Assembly: GCA_947470805.1 (NCBI GenBank)
Contig: CANIVU010000009.1
Coordinates: 1-64,000, forward strand
Source: Acidobacteriota bacterium
GTDB lineage: Bacteria; Acidobacteriota; Terriglobia; Bryobacterales; Bryobacteraceae
Length of the DNA stretch: 64,000 nucleotides
Direction of reading: 5' to 3'
In this document: positions 17,182 through 26,747 of the stretch, piece after piece
How the letters are laid out: every line of letters begins with the position of its first letter
Position numbering within the stretch: position 1 is the stretch's first letter
Notes under the pieces: generated by a model
Seen by the model: the letters and a program-made list of their open reading frames with translations, nothing else
What the model was told of the DNA's origin: nothing
Database searches by the model: none
Program-made: the position numbers and the translations under genes

Positions 17182-18573
17182 TTACCCAAGGATGGCGCGA
17201 ATCGGCCCGGTACCTTCTTCAATCAGGTGGAACGGGCGGCCGTTTACAATTACGCTCATCCGTTTGTAGTCCAGTCCCATTTGGTGCAGAACGGTGGCCT
17301 GCAGGTCGGTCACATACTGCGGCTTTTCCGCAACCTTATGGCCAATCTCATCGGTCGCGCCGTGGACGATCCCGCCCTTCACGCCGCCGCCGGCCAGCCA
17401 GCAGGTGAAGCCGTGCGGGTTGTGGTCACGCCCCAGATTGTTCTGCGAATACGGCGTCCGGCCGAACTCGGTGGCCCACACCACCATCGTGCTGTCCAAC
17501 ATACCGCGCTGCTTCAAATCGCGAATCAGGCCGGCGATGGGCTTGTCGGTTTGCCTCGCCAACGGAGCGTGGTCGGCCACATCGTCATGCGAATCCCACT
17601 TCCCGTTGCCGCCCCCGGCGCCGCCGTGGCACACCTGAATGAACCGCACGCCGCGCTCCGCCAGGCGGCGGGCCAACAGCATCTGGCGGCCGAACTCGTC
17701 CGTCTCCGGCTCGTCGACGCCGTACATCTCTCGGACGTGTTCCGGCTCCTTGGAAAAGTCCACCAACTCCGGCCCGGCGGTTTGCAGTGTACCGGCCAAT
17801 TCGTAACTTCGCACGCGCGAGGCCACCTCGGCATCGAACACGTGCTGCTCGTGAAACTCGCGGTTCAAACGGGCTAGCGTCTCCATCTGGCGGTCCCGCT
17901 CGGCGCGGGTGGTACCCACGGGCAACTTCAAATTCGCCAACGGTGTTTCGCCCGCTTCAAATGGCGTTGCACCTTCCTGGCCGCCCAGATAACCGCCGGT
18001 CAACTGTGCCGGCGACGACGGCTTACCCATGTTCACGAACGTCGGTAAGTTGCGGTTCGCCGAACCCAGCGCATAGCCGGTCCAGGCGCCCAGCGCCGGA
18101 TGGTCGAACACGCGGTTTCGCTTGCCGGTGGACATCTCCCAGCACGCCTGAAAATGCCCGGCATCGTGGCAGTACATGGAACGGACCATGGCGATGTCAT
18201 CGATCACGCCGCCGATATGTGGGAACCATTCACAGACCGGCGTGCCCGATTTTCCATACGGCTTGAAAACACGCGGATTGTGCAGCACGGGCCGCAGTTG
18301 GGGCTTGCCGTTGTTGCCGTTGATGGTGTCCAGCATCTTCCCGGCCCACTTATTGTCCTTGGGGTCGAACGTGTCCATGGCGCTGACGCCGCCGCACATG
18401 AACAGGAAGATCACCGACTTCACTTTGGCCGGGAAATGGGGCCCCGCCCCGGCGCGCAGGATCTTCTCATCCTCCGCCCACAGCGTACCCAGCGCGGCGC
18501 CGGTGACGCCAAAACTCATGCGCCGCAGGAATGCCCGCCGGCCGGCAGCGGAAAGGGAATTGGAAAAGGTCAT
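17182..18573 (-). CDS. DUF1501 family protein, Tat-exported
   Basis: 463 residues. An N-terminal twin-arginine-like signal (RRAFLRRMSFGVTGAALG) is followed by the DUF1501 (alkaline-phosphatase/sulfatase-like) fold: FLFMCGGVSAMDTFDPK, FKPYGKSGTPVCEWFPHIG, MVRSMYCHDAGHFQACWEMSTG, FIQVCHGGAGGGNGKWDSHDD and VVWATEFGRTPYSQNNLGRDHNPHGFT. These are the signature segments of the family common in Acidobacteria and Planctomycetes, where it is almost always paired with a DUF1549/DUF1553 gene, as here (ATGA overlap). The biochemical role is not established in the literature I know; a periplasmic hydrolase, perhaps of sulfated or phosphorylated polymers, is a guess from the fold. Confidence 0.88.
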   Translation of the reverse strand: MTFSNSLSAAGRRAFLRRMSFGVTGAALGTLWAEDEKILRAGAGPHFPAKVKSVIFLFMCGGVSAMDTFDPKDNKWAGKMLDTINGNNGKPQLRPVLHNPRVFKPYGKSGTPVCEWFPHIGGVIDDIAMVRSMYCHDAGHFQACWEMSTGKRNRVFDHPALGAWTGYALGSANRNLPTFVNMGKPSSPAQLTGGYLGGQEGATPFEAGETPLANLKLPVGTTRAERDRQMETLARLNREFHEQHVFDAEVASRVRSYELAGTLQTAGPELVDFSKEPEHVREMYGVDEPETDEFGRQMLLARRLAERGVRFIQVCHGGAGGGNGKWDSHDDVADHAPLARQTDKPIAGLIRDLKQRGMLDSTMVVWATEFGRTPYSQNNLGRDHNPHGFTCWLAGGGVKGGIVHGATDEIGHKVAEKPQYVTDLQATVLHQMGLDYKRMSVIVNGRPFHLIEEGTGPIRAILG

Positions 18574-20666
18574 GGCAGAAATACGAACTCGCTCAAATTC
18601 AGAAGCATCCAGGCAAAGCCGGTCAACTGCGCCGGTTCCGCTTTGCCGAGATACGACAGTGCCGCGTCCCGCTCCGTGGCCGATGGCGCCCGGCCCAGCA
18701 CCAGTTTATAACCGTAGTCGACTTTGGCTGCCGCGCCCGGGCCGGCTTCCAGAAAGAGCCGTTCCGCCAGGTCGCGGGAGGCTACCTGGGTGAGCTCCCC
18801 ATTCAATAGATACAGCACCTGCGGCGCGGTAATGCTGCGCTCGCGGCGCGCGCATGGCGCGTGGCCGTCCTCGGCATCGAAGGTCGTCAGGAAGGCCGGC
18901 ATCATGTTCATGGACGCGTCGGATCCGCGTCCCATATAGATACCGCGCCGGGTGTCCCGCGTGTCGTAGTAGCCGGTGCGTGTGGCGCTCATCACGCGAC
19001 GTTCATTGATGTCCGATCCGCGGAAGGACATGCCGCCGATGGCCGTATCCAGCTTGCCCGAGACGGCGAGAACGGAGTCGCGAATGGCTTCGGCTTCCAG
19101 GCGTCGCGCGGGAAATTTCCAGAGGTGCCTGTTGTTGGCGTCGGCGGCTGCATTGGCCGCCTGCAACTCCTTGGTCACGACGCCCGTGCGTTGATAGGCC
19201 TCCGACGTCACGATCAGCCGGTGCATCGCTTTCATGCTGTAGCCGCGGGCAACGAACTCGCTGGCCAACCAATCGAGCAGTTCCGGATTCGTCGGCATCT
19301 GTCCGGTGCGGCCGAAGTCACTGGGAGAGCCCGCGATCCCTTCGCCGAAATGCCACTGCCACAGGCGGTTGACGGCGACGCGGGCGAACAGCGGATTGTC
19401 GCCGGCGGTCAGCCAGTTCAAAAACACCTGCCGCCGGTCGCCTTCGAATTTCAGGTCCTTCGGCGCGAACGGGAAGCCGGGTTGCACCTCGTCGCCCTTC
19501 TTCGTCCGGTCGCCGCCAAGATAGATGTTATTTTTCTGCGCCGCGCGGGAGGCGTCGGCCCGTACGGTCCAGAACACGGGCAGCGTGGGCGCATCGCGCC
19601 GCAGTTCGGTCTGCCCCTTGCGCGTCCACTCGTAAAGCACCGTTTCGTGGGGCTTCATGACGTCGCGGAACTTCCGGGCGTCGGGTGCCACCACGGTGTT
19701 GTACCGCGTCACGATTTCCTGTTCTGCCACCGTGCGCAGCTTGGGGTCCTTGCGGAAGACGGCCTCCACATCCTTCGGCAGGAACGTCATGCGCTCTTCG
19801 AAGATCTGCTTTTCGTAAGGCTTGGTCAACACGTCCATGCGCGCCTGAATCACGTTCTGCTGGGCGCGCCAGCGTTCCAGCACCTCTTCATGACGCAGAA
19901 TTTCGTCGGCGGTGGCGAGGTTCTTTTTCTCCGGCAACAGCGGGTCGAACAGCGCCTTCATTGCGTAGTAGTCTCGCTGCAGGATCGGGTCGTACATATG
20001 GTCGTGACACTTGGCGCAACCCGTGCTCATTGCCATAAAAGCGGTGGAGACCTTTTCTACGGCGTTGAAGGCGATGTCCTCGGCGCCATCGGCGGGCGAG
20101 TGGGCGGCGCGGGTAAGGAAGCCGGTGGCGAAGAAGTCGTCGGCACGCGGGGAGAGATCGCCGGCAATATGTGCGCGGACGAATTGGTTGTACGGAAGAT
20201 CTCGATTTAACGACTTGATGACCCAGTCGCGCCAGTGATAGATTCCCGACTCAGCCAGCATGCCTTCGTCGACGTCGGCATAGCCCAGTACGTCCAGCCA
20301 GTGGCGGGCGTAGCGGACGCCGTGTTGCGGGTCGGCCAGGAGTTTGTCGACTACTTTCGCGTAGGCGTTGGGGGATGAGTCGTTCAGGAATTGGTCGAGC
20401 GCGGCAGGGGTTGGCGGCAGGCCGGTCAAGTCCAGATGCAGGCGGCGGAGCAGGGTGGCTTTATCGGCGCGGCCAGCCACGCGGAGGCCTTTTTGCTGGT
20501 GTTTGCGGGCGATCAGCGCGTCGATGGGGTTGGCATCGTTAGCCGGCACCTCTGGACGCACAACGGGGCGCAGCGACCAGAGCGGAGGCTTGGCCGGTGG
20601 CTGTTGACCGGACATGGTGAGCGCCGCCAGCAGGAGAGCCAGCGGCGCCGTGCGAATACGTTTCAT
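18570..20666 (-). CDS. DUF1549/DUF1553 domain protein with CxxCH motif
   Basis: 698 residues with a signal peptide (MKRIRTAPLALLLAALTMSGQQ). The DUF1549 part (about 45-250) has LHLDLTGLPPTP and DVLGYADVDEG and ends with a heme c-type or metal-binding CAKCHDHMYDPI (CxxCH). The DUF1553 part (about 400-690) has LNWLTAGDNPLFARVAVNRLWQWHFG, GRTGQMPTNPELLDWLA, LIVTSEAYQR and RRLEAEAIRDS. No separate cytochrome-type domain precedes it. It forms an operon with the receptor gene upstream (3-base gap) and DUF1501 downstream (4-base overlap). The function is unproven; co-occurrence suggests a surface polymer-degrading or electron-transfer complex. Confidence 0.88.
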   Translation of the reverse strand: MKRIRTAPLALLLAALTMSGQQPPAKPPLWSLRPVVRPEVPANDANPIDALIARKHQQKGLRVAGRADKATLLRRLHLDLTGLPPTPAALDQFLNDSSPNAYAKVVDKLLADPQHGVRYARHWLDVLGYADVDEGMLAESGIYHWRDWVIKSLNRDLPYNQFVRAHIAGDLSPRADDFFATGFLTRAAHSPADGAEDIAFNAVEKVSTAFMAMSTGCAKCHDHMYDPILQRDYYAMKALFDPLLPEKKNLATADEILRHEEVLERWRAQQNVIQARMDVLTKPYEKQIFEERMTFLPKDVEAVFRKDPKLRTVAEQEIVTRYNTVVAPDARKFRDVMKPHETVLYEWTRKGQTELRRDAPTLPVFWTVRADASRAAQKNNIYLGGDRTKKGDEVQPGFPFAPKDLKFEGDRRQVFLNWLTAGDNPLFARVAVNRLWQWHFGEGIAGSPSDFGRTGQMPTNPELLDWLASEFVARGYSMKAMHRLIVTSEAYQRTGVVTKELQAANAAADANNRHLWKFPARRLEAEAIRDSVLAVSGKLDTAIGGMSFRGSDINERRVMSATRTGYYDTRDTRRGIYMGRGSDASMNMMPAFLTTFDAEDGHAPCARRERSITAPQVLYLLNGELTQVASRDLAERLFLEAGPGAAAKVDYGYKLVLGRAPSATERDAALSYLGKAEPAQLTGFAWMLLNLSEFVFLP

Positions 20667-20669
20667 CCG

Positions 20670-23600
20670 TTAAAAGTTTATCTTTAACCCGAGCTGAATG
20701 TTGCGGGGCTGGTTGGCCTGGCCGGTCAGCTGGGTATAGGTTGGGCTGGTGATGCCGGTGTTCAAGCCGCCGAACCAGACACGGTTGAAGGCGTTGATCA
20801 TTTCGGCACGGAACTGCATCTTGACTCGTTCACCATAGATATAGGTGCTCTTGATGAACGCCATGTCCCAGTTGTTTATGGCCGGTGAACGGAGGCCGGT
20901 CCAGAAGTACGGAATGCGCCGCGCCGTGAAAGCGGGGAGCACGGCCATGGAGGCGCCGTTGAACCAGTTGGTGATGGTGGGGTTGTCCAGGCGCGGGCTG
21001 ACGCCGGTGGCGACGGCGGCGGGCAGGGCAACGGCCGCTCCTGTTTGATAGATATACATAGCGCTCCACTGCCAGCCGCCGGCGAGCTTCTTCACGAGGG
21101 CCGATTGGCCTTTGCCAATGGGGATCTCGTAGAGAATGCCGAGCGAGACGCGGTGCGGATTATCGAACTGGCCGATCATTTTCGACGGGGCCGGATCGCT
21201 GGGTTCGATGTAACGGAGGTTCTCCAATTGTTTGGAGAAGGTGTAGGCAAACTGAATCATGGCTCCGGCGGCGAATCGTTGCACGCCGCTCAACTGGAGC
21301 GAATGATAGTTGCTTGTGCCGCCGGGGGAGCGGTTCAGATTGATGTTGCCGAAGGCCGGATATGGGTTCAGAAGCTGGGCCACGGTGATGGTGGAGCCGG
21401 CCAGCGCGCTGGGCGCGGGGATAAGGCCGGCGAAGGGGTTGGGAACGCGCGCGTTCAGGCGAGCGCCGAGCGAATAGTAACGCTGGTCAAACGTGCCGCC
21501 GCTGCCGTTCCAGCCGGCGTTGATGACCTTGCCGGAATCGCTGGAGCTGGTGCTGGCGATGAGGTTCGGCGCGCGCTGGCCGACGTAGTTCAGCTCCACT
21601 TGCAGGTTGCGACGAATCTCGTGTTGGAAGCCGAAACTCCAGCGATCGTTGCGGATGTTCTTGCGGGAATAGTCGTAGGGCGAGAGCGTCTGGCCGAGCA
21701 GTGTTTTCAGGCCGAGCGTTGCGCCGGTGGGTTGGACGAAGCCGTTGGGGAAGGGGTTGGTCATGGTGTCAGCCGGGGTGAGGCCGCCGTCGAGCGTGGT
21801 GACCATGTCGGTTTGCGCGGAGAAGCCGGTGGCGTTGACGAACGGCTGCCACCAGCCGCTGTAGAAGATGCCGTAGCCGGTGCGGATGACGGTCTTGGGC
21901 AGGACGCGGTAGGCCAGGCCGATGCGCGGTTGCCAGTTGGTTTTGTCGGCGATGACGTTGCGGCGGTTGTCTTTGGTGGCGAAGAACAGGCCACCTTTCA
22001 CGGCGAAGTTGGCCGGGGAGAGTTCCGGCGCCGGGTTGGCGGCGTAGGCGGTTTTGGCGGCAGCTTCGATGGGGTTCGCTGATACGAGGTCGAAGCCCAG
22101 GTTGTTCTGGTTGTAGCGCTCGGTGATGCCGAGCATGAGGTCATAACGCAGGCCGAAGTTGAGCGTGAGCTTGGAGGTGACTTTGTAGTCGTCCTGGAAA
22201 TAGAAGCCGTAGAAAGGACTCTGCGGGGCGGTGGCGGCGCGGAGGTTCAACAGGCCGCTGGACGGGTTGCCGAGCAGGAAACTGGCGATGCCGTTACCCA
22301 GATTGTTGCCGGGTGTGAAGGCGTTGGGCTGGGTGAAGGCGCGGTCGAAGTTATACTCGCCGCCGGGGCGGTTGGCGCCTTGGGAGTTGTTCTGTTTCAC
22401 CTGGCTTTGCAGGCCGAACTTCATGTTGTGGCTGCGCCAGTTTTTGGACACGCCGAGGTTGAAGGAGAAAGTGTTTGTATGTTCGTACCACTGGCCTTCG
22501 GAGGCGCCGATGTAGTAGCTGTCGGCAATGTTGAAGCGTGGGAAGATCTTCTGCTGCATGCCGCTGATGAGCGATTGGGGAATCCCGATTTGCGTCTGGT
22601 CAAAGTCGGGGTGCGTGCCTTCCTGTGTCCAACGGGTGAAGCCAGCCTGCGCGGTGATGACCATCGATGGGTTCAGCGTGTAGATGTCGCTTAAGCCGAT
22701 GGAGGTTTGCGCGCGGTTGTTGCCTTCCAGCGCGCCAACGCCGCCCGCGCCGATGTCCCATGGCGTGGGCGTGCCGGGGAAGCCCTGGTTGGTGGACCAG
22801 CGGCCGAAGATGCGGTGGGCTTTGAAGTTCTGGTCGATGCGGACGGAGTAGTTCTCGCCGTCGTAGGGGGCGGGCACCTGATTGAAATAGTTGTTGGCGC
22901 CGGTGTTGGTGTCGCCGGGGAGATTGGCGGCCGGGTAGCGTGCGATGACGGCGCGGGAGACGGCATTCAGGCGAGTGGCGGGGATGCGCGCGTTGGGGAA
23001 CAGCGTGCGCGCGCCGGAGGCGTTGGTGGTGAGCGGATCGGCAATTTGGAAAGGCGTGCCGGCGACGTTGAAGGTTTGGGAGAAGTCCCCGGCGCGTTGG
23101 AGCGCGGTGGGCACGGTGAAGCGGTAGGCCACGGGGGTGCGCTGGCGGAGGCCTTCAAAGTTGAAGAACCAGAACGTCTTGTTTTTGACGATCGGCCCGC
23201 CGGCGGTGAGACCGTATTGATTGAAGCGGAAGACGGGGCGTTTGGCGCCGTTTTTATTGGCGAAGAAGCTATTGGCGTTCAGCTTGTCGTTGCGGAAGAA
23301 CTCGTAGACGTTGCCGTGGAACGCATTCGTGCCGCCCTTGGTGACCACGTTCACGTACATGCCGCCGCCGTGGCCGTATTCGGCGTCGAGCGCGTTGGTG
23401 GACACGGTGAACTCCTCCACGTCGTCCACGCTGGGGATATAGGCCACGCGGTCGGAGACGTTGTTCGGGATGCCGTCCATCAGGAATTCGTTGGTGCGAT
23501 TGTTGGCGCCGGAGGCGGAGGTGTAGGAGACGCTATCGATATCGATCAGCCCGGTGGAGCTGCCGGTGGGCGAGTTGTTGGTGATGCCGGGGGCGAGGTT

Positions 23601-24062
23601 GACCAGCATCAGTACATTTCGCGCCAGCAGCGGCATGTCCTGCACGGTGCGCTGGTTGATGTTTTTGCTGACGGCGGAGGTGGAGGTTTCGAGCAGGGGC
23701 GATTCGCCGGTTACTTGCACGGAATCGGTGACTTGGCCGAGTTGTAACGTGAAATCAGCCGTGGAGCGGATGCCGGTGCGTACGGTAAGTTCTTGTACGC
23801 TCTTTTTAAAGCCAGTCTTTTCGACCGACGCTTCGTAGCGCCCCGGGTTCACCAGAGGGAAGAAGTAATTGCCGTTTTCATTGGTCTGGGTATCGCGGGC
23901 GACGCCTGTTTCCACATTGCGCAGCGTGACCTTCACGCCGGTTAGTGTTCCTCCGGAACCATCAAGGACAGAGCCATCCACAGTGCCAACCGGCTGAACT
24001 TGCGCGTGTAATAGCAGTCCGGTCAGGAGAAGTAGCGAGTAAGTACGGTACGTGGAAACCAT
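20670..24062 (-). CDS. Oar-like TonB-dependent outer-membrane receptor with carboxypeptidase-regulatory domain
   Basis: About 1130 residues from the ATG at 24062, chosen because a signal peptide (MVSTYRTYSLLLLTGLLLHAQ) starts there; upstream residues are unlike a leader. A carboxypeptidase regulatory-like domain (GTVDGSVLDGSGGTLTGV, NENGNYFFPLVNPGRYEASV) precedes a plug domain (NINQRTVQDMPLLARNVLMLV, NRTNEFLMDGIPNN, VDDVEEFTVSTNALDAEYG) and a long barrel ending in QLGLKINF with terminal Phe. These receptors probably import glycans or peptides through the outer membrane. It leads an operon with the DUF1549/1553 and DUF1501 genes. A promoter with an extended -10 lies about 40 bases upstream of the start. 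Confidence 0.88.
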   Translation of the reverse strand: MVSTYRTYSLLLLTGLLLHAQVQPVGTVDGSVLDGSGGTLTGVKVTLRNVETGVARDTQTNENGNYFFPLVNPGRYEASVEKTGFKKSVQELTVRTGIRSTADFTLQLGQVTDSVQVTGESPLLETSTSAVSKNINQRTVQDMPLLARNVLMLVNLAPGITNNSPTGSSTGLIDIDSVSYTSASGANNRTNEFLMDGIPNNVSDRVAYIPSVDDVEEFTVSTNALDAEYGHGGGMYVNVVTKGGTNAFHGNVYEFFRNDKLNANSFFANKNGAKRPVFRFNQYGLTAGGPIVKNKTFWFFNFEGLRQRTPVAYRFTVPTALQRAGDFSQTFNVAGTPFQIADPLTTNASGARTLFPNARIPATRLNAVSRAVIARYPAANLPGDTNTGANNYFNQVPAPYDGENYSVRIDQNFKAHRIFGRWSTNQGFPGTPTPWDIGAGGVGALEGNNRAQTSIGLSDIYTLNPSMVITAQAGFTRWTQEGTHPDFDQTQIGIPQSLISGMQQKIFPRFNIADSYYIGASEGQWYEHTNTFSFNLGVSKNWRSHNMKFGLQSQVKQNNSQGANRPGGEYNFDRAFTQPNAFTPGNNLGNGIASFLLGNPSSGLLNLRAATAPQSPFYGFYFQDDYKVTSKLTLNFGLRYDLMLGITERYNQNNLGFDLVSANPIEAAAKTAYAANPAPELSPANFAVKGGLFFATKDNRRNVIADKTNWQPRIGLAYRVLPKTVIRTGYGIFYSGWWQPFVNATGFSAQTDMVTTLDGGLTPADTMTNPFPNGFVQPTGATLGLKTLLGQTLSPYDYSRKNIRNDRWSFGFQHEIRRNLQVELNYVGQRAPNLIASTSSSDSGKVINAGWNGSGGTFDQRYYSLGARLNARVPNPFAGLIPAPSALAGSTITVAQLLNPYPAFGNINLNRSPGGTSNYHSLQLSGVQRFAAGAMIQFAYTFSKQLENLRYIEPSDPAPSKMIGQFDNPHRVSLGILYEIPIGKGQSALVKKLAGGWQWSAMYIYQTGAAVALPAAVATGVSPRLDNPTITNWFNGASMAVLPAFTARRIPYFWTGLRSPAINNWDMAFIKSTYIYGERVKMQFRAEMINAFNRVWFGGLNTGITSPTYTQLTGQANQPRNIQLGLKINF

Positions 24063-24092
24063 AAACCACCTTGGAAAATTGAGTTTCAGCAG

Positions 24093-24118
24093 GTTCGCGA
24101 ACGATGGGGAGTATATCA
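24093..24118 (-). promoter_or_regulatory. Candidate extended -10 promoter and palindrome before the Oar-like receptor gene
   Basis: On the minus strand TGATATACT gives an extended -10 (TGn then TATACT at 24110-24115), about 45 bases before the receptor ATG. A perfect 10-bp palindrome, GTTCGCGAAC (24093-24102), lies just downstream, close to the expected transcription start. No convincing -35 is seen. The divergent sialidase-like gene starts at 24149. Confidence 0.35.
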
Positions 24119-24148
24119 GATTCGTCACGGCGTTCAGTTGGAGATAAA

Positions 24149-25318
24149 ATGACGGGAATCTTGCGAGCTATTTTTCTACTTGCTGTTTCTCTCTCCGCTC
24201 AGGTGCAGGTGCAACTTGGGCCTGCGCGATTAGTAGCCGCCGGGCCGGAGGGCGAGCGCCGTTGGGGCCGTTGGCAGTTTCCCTCATTGGAAGCCGGGGA
24301 AGACGGGCGAATGCTGCTGTTTGTGCATGTGGAGCCGGATTCGGCCGCATCGTATGGGAAGGCTCGGAAGGTGTATGTCTCCGGGGACAAGGGGCGCACA
24401 TGGCGCGAAGATTCCGCGGCCGTTTCGGGACCCTATGGGCTACGGCTGCCCAATGGCGAATGGCTGCGGACGGACACGGTTCCCGCCACGCCCGTCACGC
24501 AAGTTACTCTTCCCACGCAGCGAGCGGAACGCGTCAGTTACCGTACGCCGTTTCAGCTGTATTTGTTGAACGAGCTGCCAGAGCAGCTTCGGAATATATA
24601 CTTCCAGCGCTATGCGTCGCAGTGGGCGGCGGAGAGCCATCCGCTCCGCGACCCGCAGGCGCTGCGCTATGCCACCGGTGGGCTGATTCCGCAGATCTGG
24701 TGGGGCGATATGAAGGTGCTTCCGGATCGATCGATTGTCGCGTTGACCTATCCCTACTATCACAACAGCCAGCCGGTGCCGTATACTTCGGCGGCGAGTT
24801 ACCGGTCGATTGACAACGGCCATTCATGGGAGAAACTGGGCCATATTCTCTACGACGAAGCGGACCGCCGGCGGGATGGGTTCACCGAACCGGCATTGGA
24901 AGCGTTGCCGAACGGCGAGCTGCTGGGTGTTCTGCGGACAACTGATGGGAACGGTGTTGGCCCGATGTACAGTGTCCGTTCTGCGGACGAGGGTCGGACG
25001 TGGTCGCCGCCGATGGCATTTGCTGAAACCGGTGTGTTGCCGCGGTTGTTGCAGTTGAAGAACGGGGTGCTAGTGCTTTCGTCCGGGCGGCCTGGAGTGG
25101 ATCTGCGGTTCAGCACAGACAACGGGCGGACGTGGTCGAAGGCGTCGGAGTTGGTGCCGCTGCCGGACCGATCGAAGATTCAGGCTGATTCCTGTGGATA
25201 CACGTCGCTGCTGCCTTTGGGCAAGGACCGGTTTCTGATCGCCTATTCGTGGTTCACGCCGCCCTCCGGGCGTAAGTCCATCTATGTGCGCGAGGTACGT
25301 GTGCGGCCGTCGAAGTAG
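24149..25318 (+). CDS. Exported sialidase/BNR-repeat protein
   Basis: 389 residues from the ATG at 24149 with a signal peptide (MTGILRAIFLLAVSLSAQ). Four Asp-box motifs of the S-x-D-x-G-x-[TS]-W type mark a six-bladed propeller: SGDKGRTW, SIDNGHSW, SADEGRTW and STDNGRTW. The segment RDGFTEPALEALPNGELLGVLRT contains a conserved glutamate as in exo-sialidases and related glycosidases. It could remove sialic or other acidic sugars, or be a non-catalytic glycan-binding propeller. It is divergent from the Oar-like receptor operon, 86 bases between start codons, and probably works on the same secreted or imported glycan. Confidence 0.8.
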   Translation: MTGILRAIFLLAVSLSAQVQVQLGPARLVAAGPEGERRWGRWQFPSLEAGEDGRMLLFVHVEPDSAASYGKARKVYVSGDKGRTWREDSAAVSGPYGLRLPNGEWLRTDTVPATPVTQVTLPTQRAERVSYRTPFQLYLLNELPEQLRNIYFQRYASQWAAESHPLRDPQALRYATGGLIPQIWWGDMKVLPDRSIVALTYPYYHNSQPVPYTSAASYRSIDNGHSWEKLGHILYDEADRRRDGFTEPALEALPNGELLGVLRTTDGNGVGPMYSVRSADEGRTWSPPMAFAETGVLPRLLQLKNGVLVLSSGRPGVDLRFSTDNGRTWSKASELVPLPDRSKIQADSCGYTSLLPLGKDRFLIAYSWFTPPSGRKSIYVREVRVRPSK

Positions 25319-25406
25319 GTGGATTCGTTTAACACTCGGGAATAATCTCCTCGGGCTCATCCCACGAGAAACGCGCACGTTGCCGCCGTAACATTTGGGC
25401 AGTGCC

Positions 25407-26663
25407 ATGACTCGCCTACTTGCTCTCTCTCTCCTCCTGCTGCTCCCTACGGCCCATGCCGCTTCCCGCGCCCACAAGAACCGCTGTTCCGACGCCGTTC
25501 GCGTCGTCCGTGGCGGTGTCGGTTTCGTCTATGAAAAAGAACCGGTGGATCCACGGAAAGTGGATTCCGCCGAGCGCCATATTCAGCAAATGGCGGAGCG
25601 GTACAAGGAAGCTGTGCAGCAGCTGAATTCCGCCGGACAGTGGGATCCGAACGATCCGGACCTGGCCGAGTGCGTCAGCCTGATGAAGCCGATGCGCGCC
25701 TACATTCTCTCCACGGTGGAAAAGATCAAGGTGGCCAAGGAATCGGCCACCAAGGGCGGGCCGGTGGTGGAGACGGTGAAGAGTCAAGAGGTGAGGGGCG
25801 CCTTCTTCGTGCTGGCGGCTGTGCAAGTGGAGCCCACGGTGAACGCGTTCCAGAATTTGAAGCCGGCGCAGGCGAAGGAACTGGTGGCGCTGTTGGCACC
25901 CACGGCGGCGGCATGTCAGCAGTCGATGCCGGAGGCGATGAACGCCACGCCGTCAGCCCTGGTGCGCGCCAGTACGGAGCGACGGATCGCCAACGTGGTG
26001 CTGCCCGGGGACCTGGACACGAAGGCCGATTGGCTCTGCTTTGTGGCGGCGCAGCGGGACAAGTTAGCGCTGCGGGCGTTGGGGAATGTGCGAGTCTATG
26101 CACCGAACTACGGAAACACGGACATGGCGTTCAATGAGATCTTCGCTAAAGGCGCGGGCTGGAGCGGGGAAGCCAATGCGGGACTTTTCGATATCGCGGC
26201 GAATGAGGCGCACTTCATGGGCCAGATGAAACAGGGCATCCAGGAGTGGTACACCACCTTCGGCGCTCCCATGCCGGACCAGCCGTTTCCGGGCTTGCAG
26301 GACCAGATCCTGAAATTCCGTAAGGCGGTGAATGAGGCGGCCGCGCGCAATCCCATTCAGCCCGGACCGCATAAGTTCGCGCCGATGGAGACACGGGCGA
26401 AGGCCTATGTGGGCAAGTTGTATCCGAAGATGGTCATCTTGAATACCTGGATGGACGAAGCCACCTATACCGTGCGAACCAACGCGTTGGGTGTGCCGCT
26501 GTCACGCTATCGAGCAGGTCAGATCGTCTACCGCGTCAATAATGATAGCTTCTGCCGCCAGCGCTCATTTAGCTTCTCGGAGGCGCACCAAGGCGGCGGC
26601 AGTTACGTCGCCGGAGGGGAGCCTTCGCTCTTCGAAACCACGCGCGCGGTGAAGTGTCCGTAG
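25407..26663 (+). CDS. Secreted protein of unknown function
   Basis: 418 residues from the ATG at 25407. Signal peptide MTRLLALSLLLLLPTAHAAS is clear with a cleavage site after AHA. The mature protein is mostly helical and polar, with scattered cysteines (about residues 27, 83, 170, 212, 386, 417) that could form disulfides. It has a predicted helical middle (RHIQQMAERYKEAVQQL) and a C-terminal region containing RYRAGQIVYRVNNDSFCRQRSFSF. I recognise no family. It precedes the kinase-TPR gene by 84 bases on the same strand and may be an exported partner, but nothing in the sequence proves this. Confidence 0.68.
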   Translation: MTRLLALSLLLLLPTAHAASRAHKNRCSDAVRVVRGGVGFVYEKEPVDPRKVDSAERHIQQMAERYKEAVQQLNSAGQWDPNDPDLAECVSLMKPMRAYILSTVEKIKVAKESATKGGPVVETVKSQEVRGAFFVLAAVQVEPTVNAFQNLKPAQAKELVALLAPTAAACQQSMPEAMNATPSALVRASTERRIANVVLPGDLDTKADWLCFVAAQRDKLALRALGNVRVYAPNYGNTDMAFNEIFAKGAGWSGEANAGLFDIAANEAHFMGQMKQGIQEWYTTFGAPMPDQPFPGLQDQILKFRKAVNEAAARNPIQPGPHKFAPMETRAKAYVGKLYPKMVILNTWMDEATYTVRTNALGVPLSRYRAGQIVYRVNNDSFCRQRSFSFSEAHQGGGSYVAGGEPSLFETTRAVKCP

Positions 26664-26747
26664 GTAATTCGCCTGTAAAAGCGGGTAATTAGGGTGGTAC
26701 ACTCGTGAATTCCAATTACAGGGAATTAAGAGGGCTCACCCTACCGC

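Noticed and set aside
26664-26747. A dif-like recombination site near the strand-composition change
   Set aside because: GGTAATTCGCC...GGGTAATTAGG has some AT-rich symmetry, but it lacks the XerC/XerD arm pattern and the 6-base centre. No claim is made.
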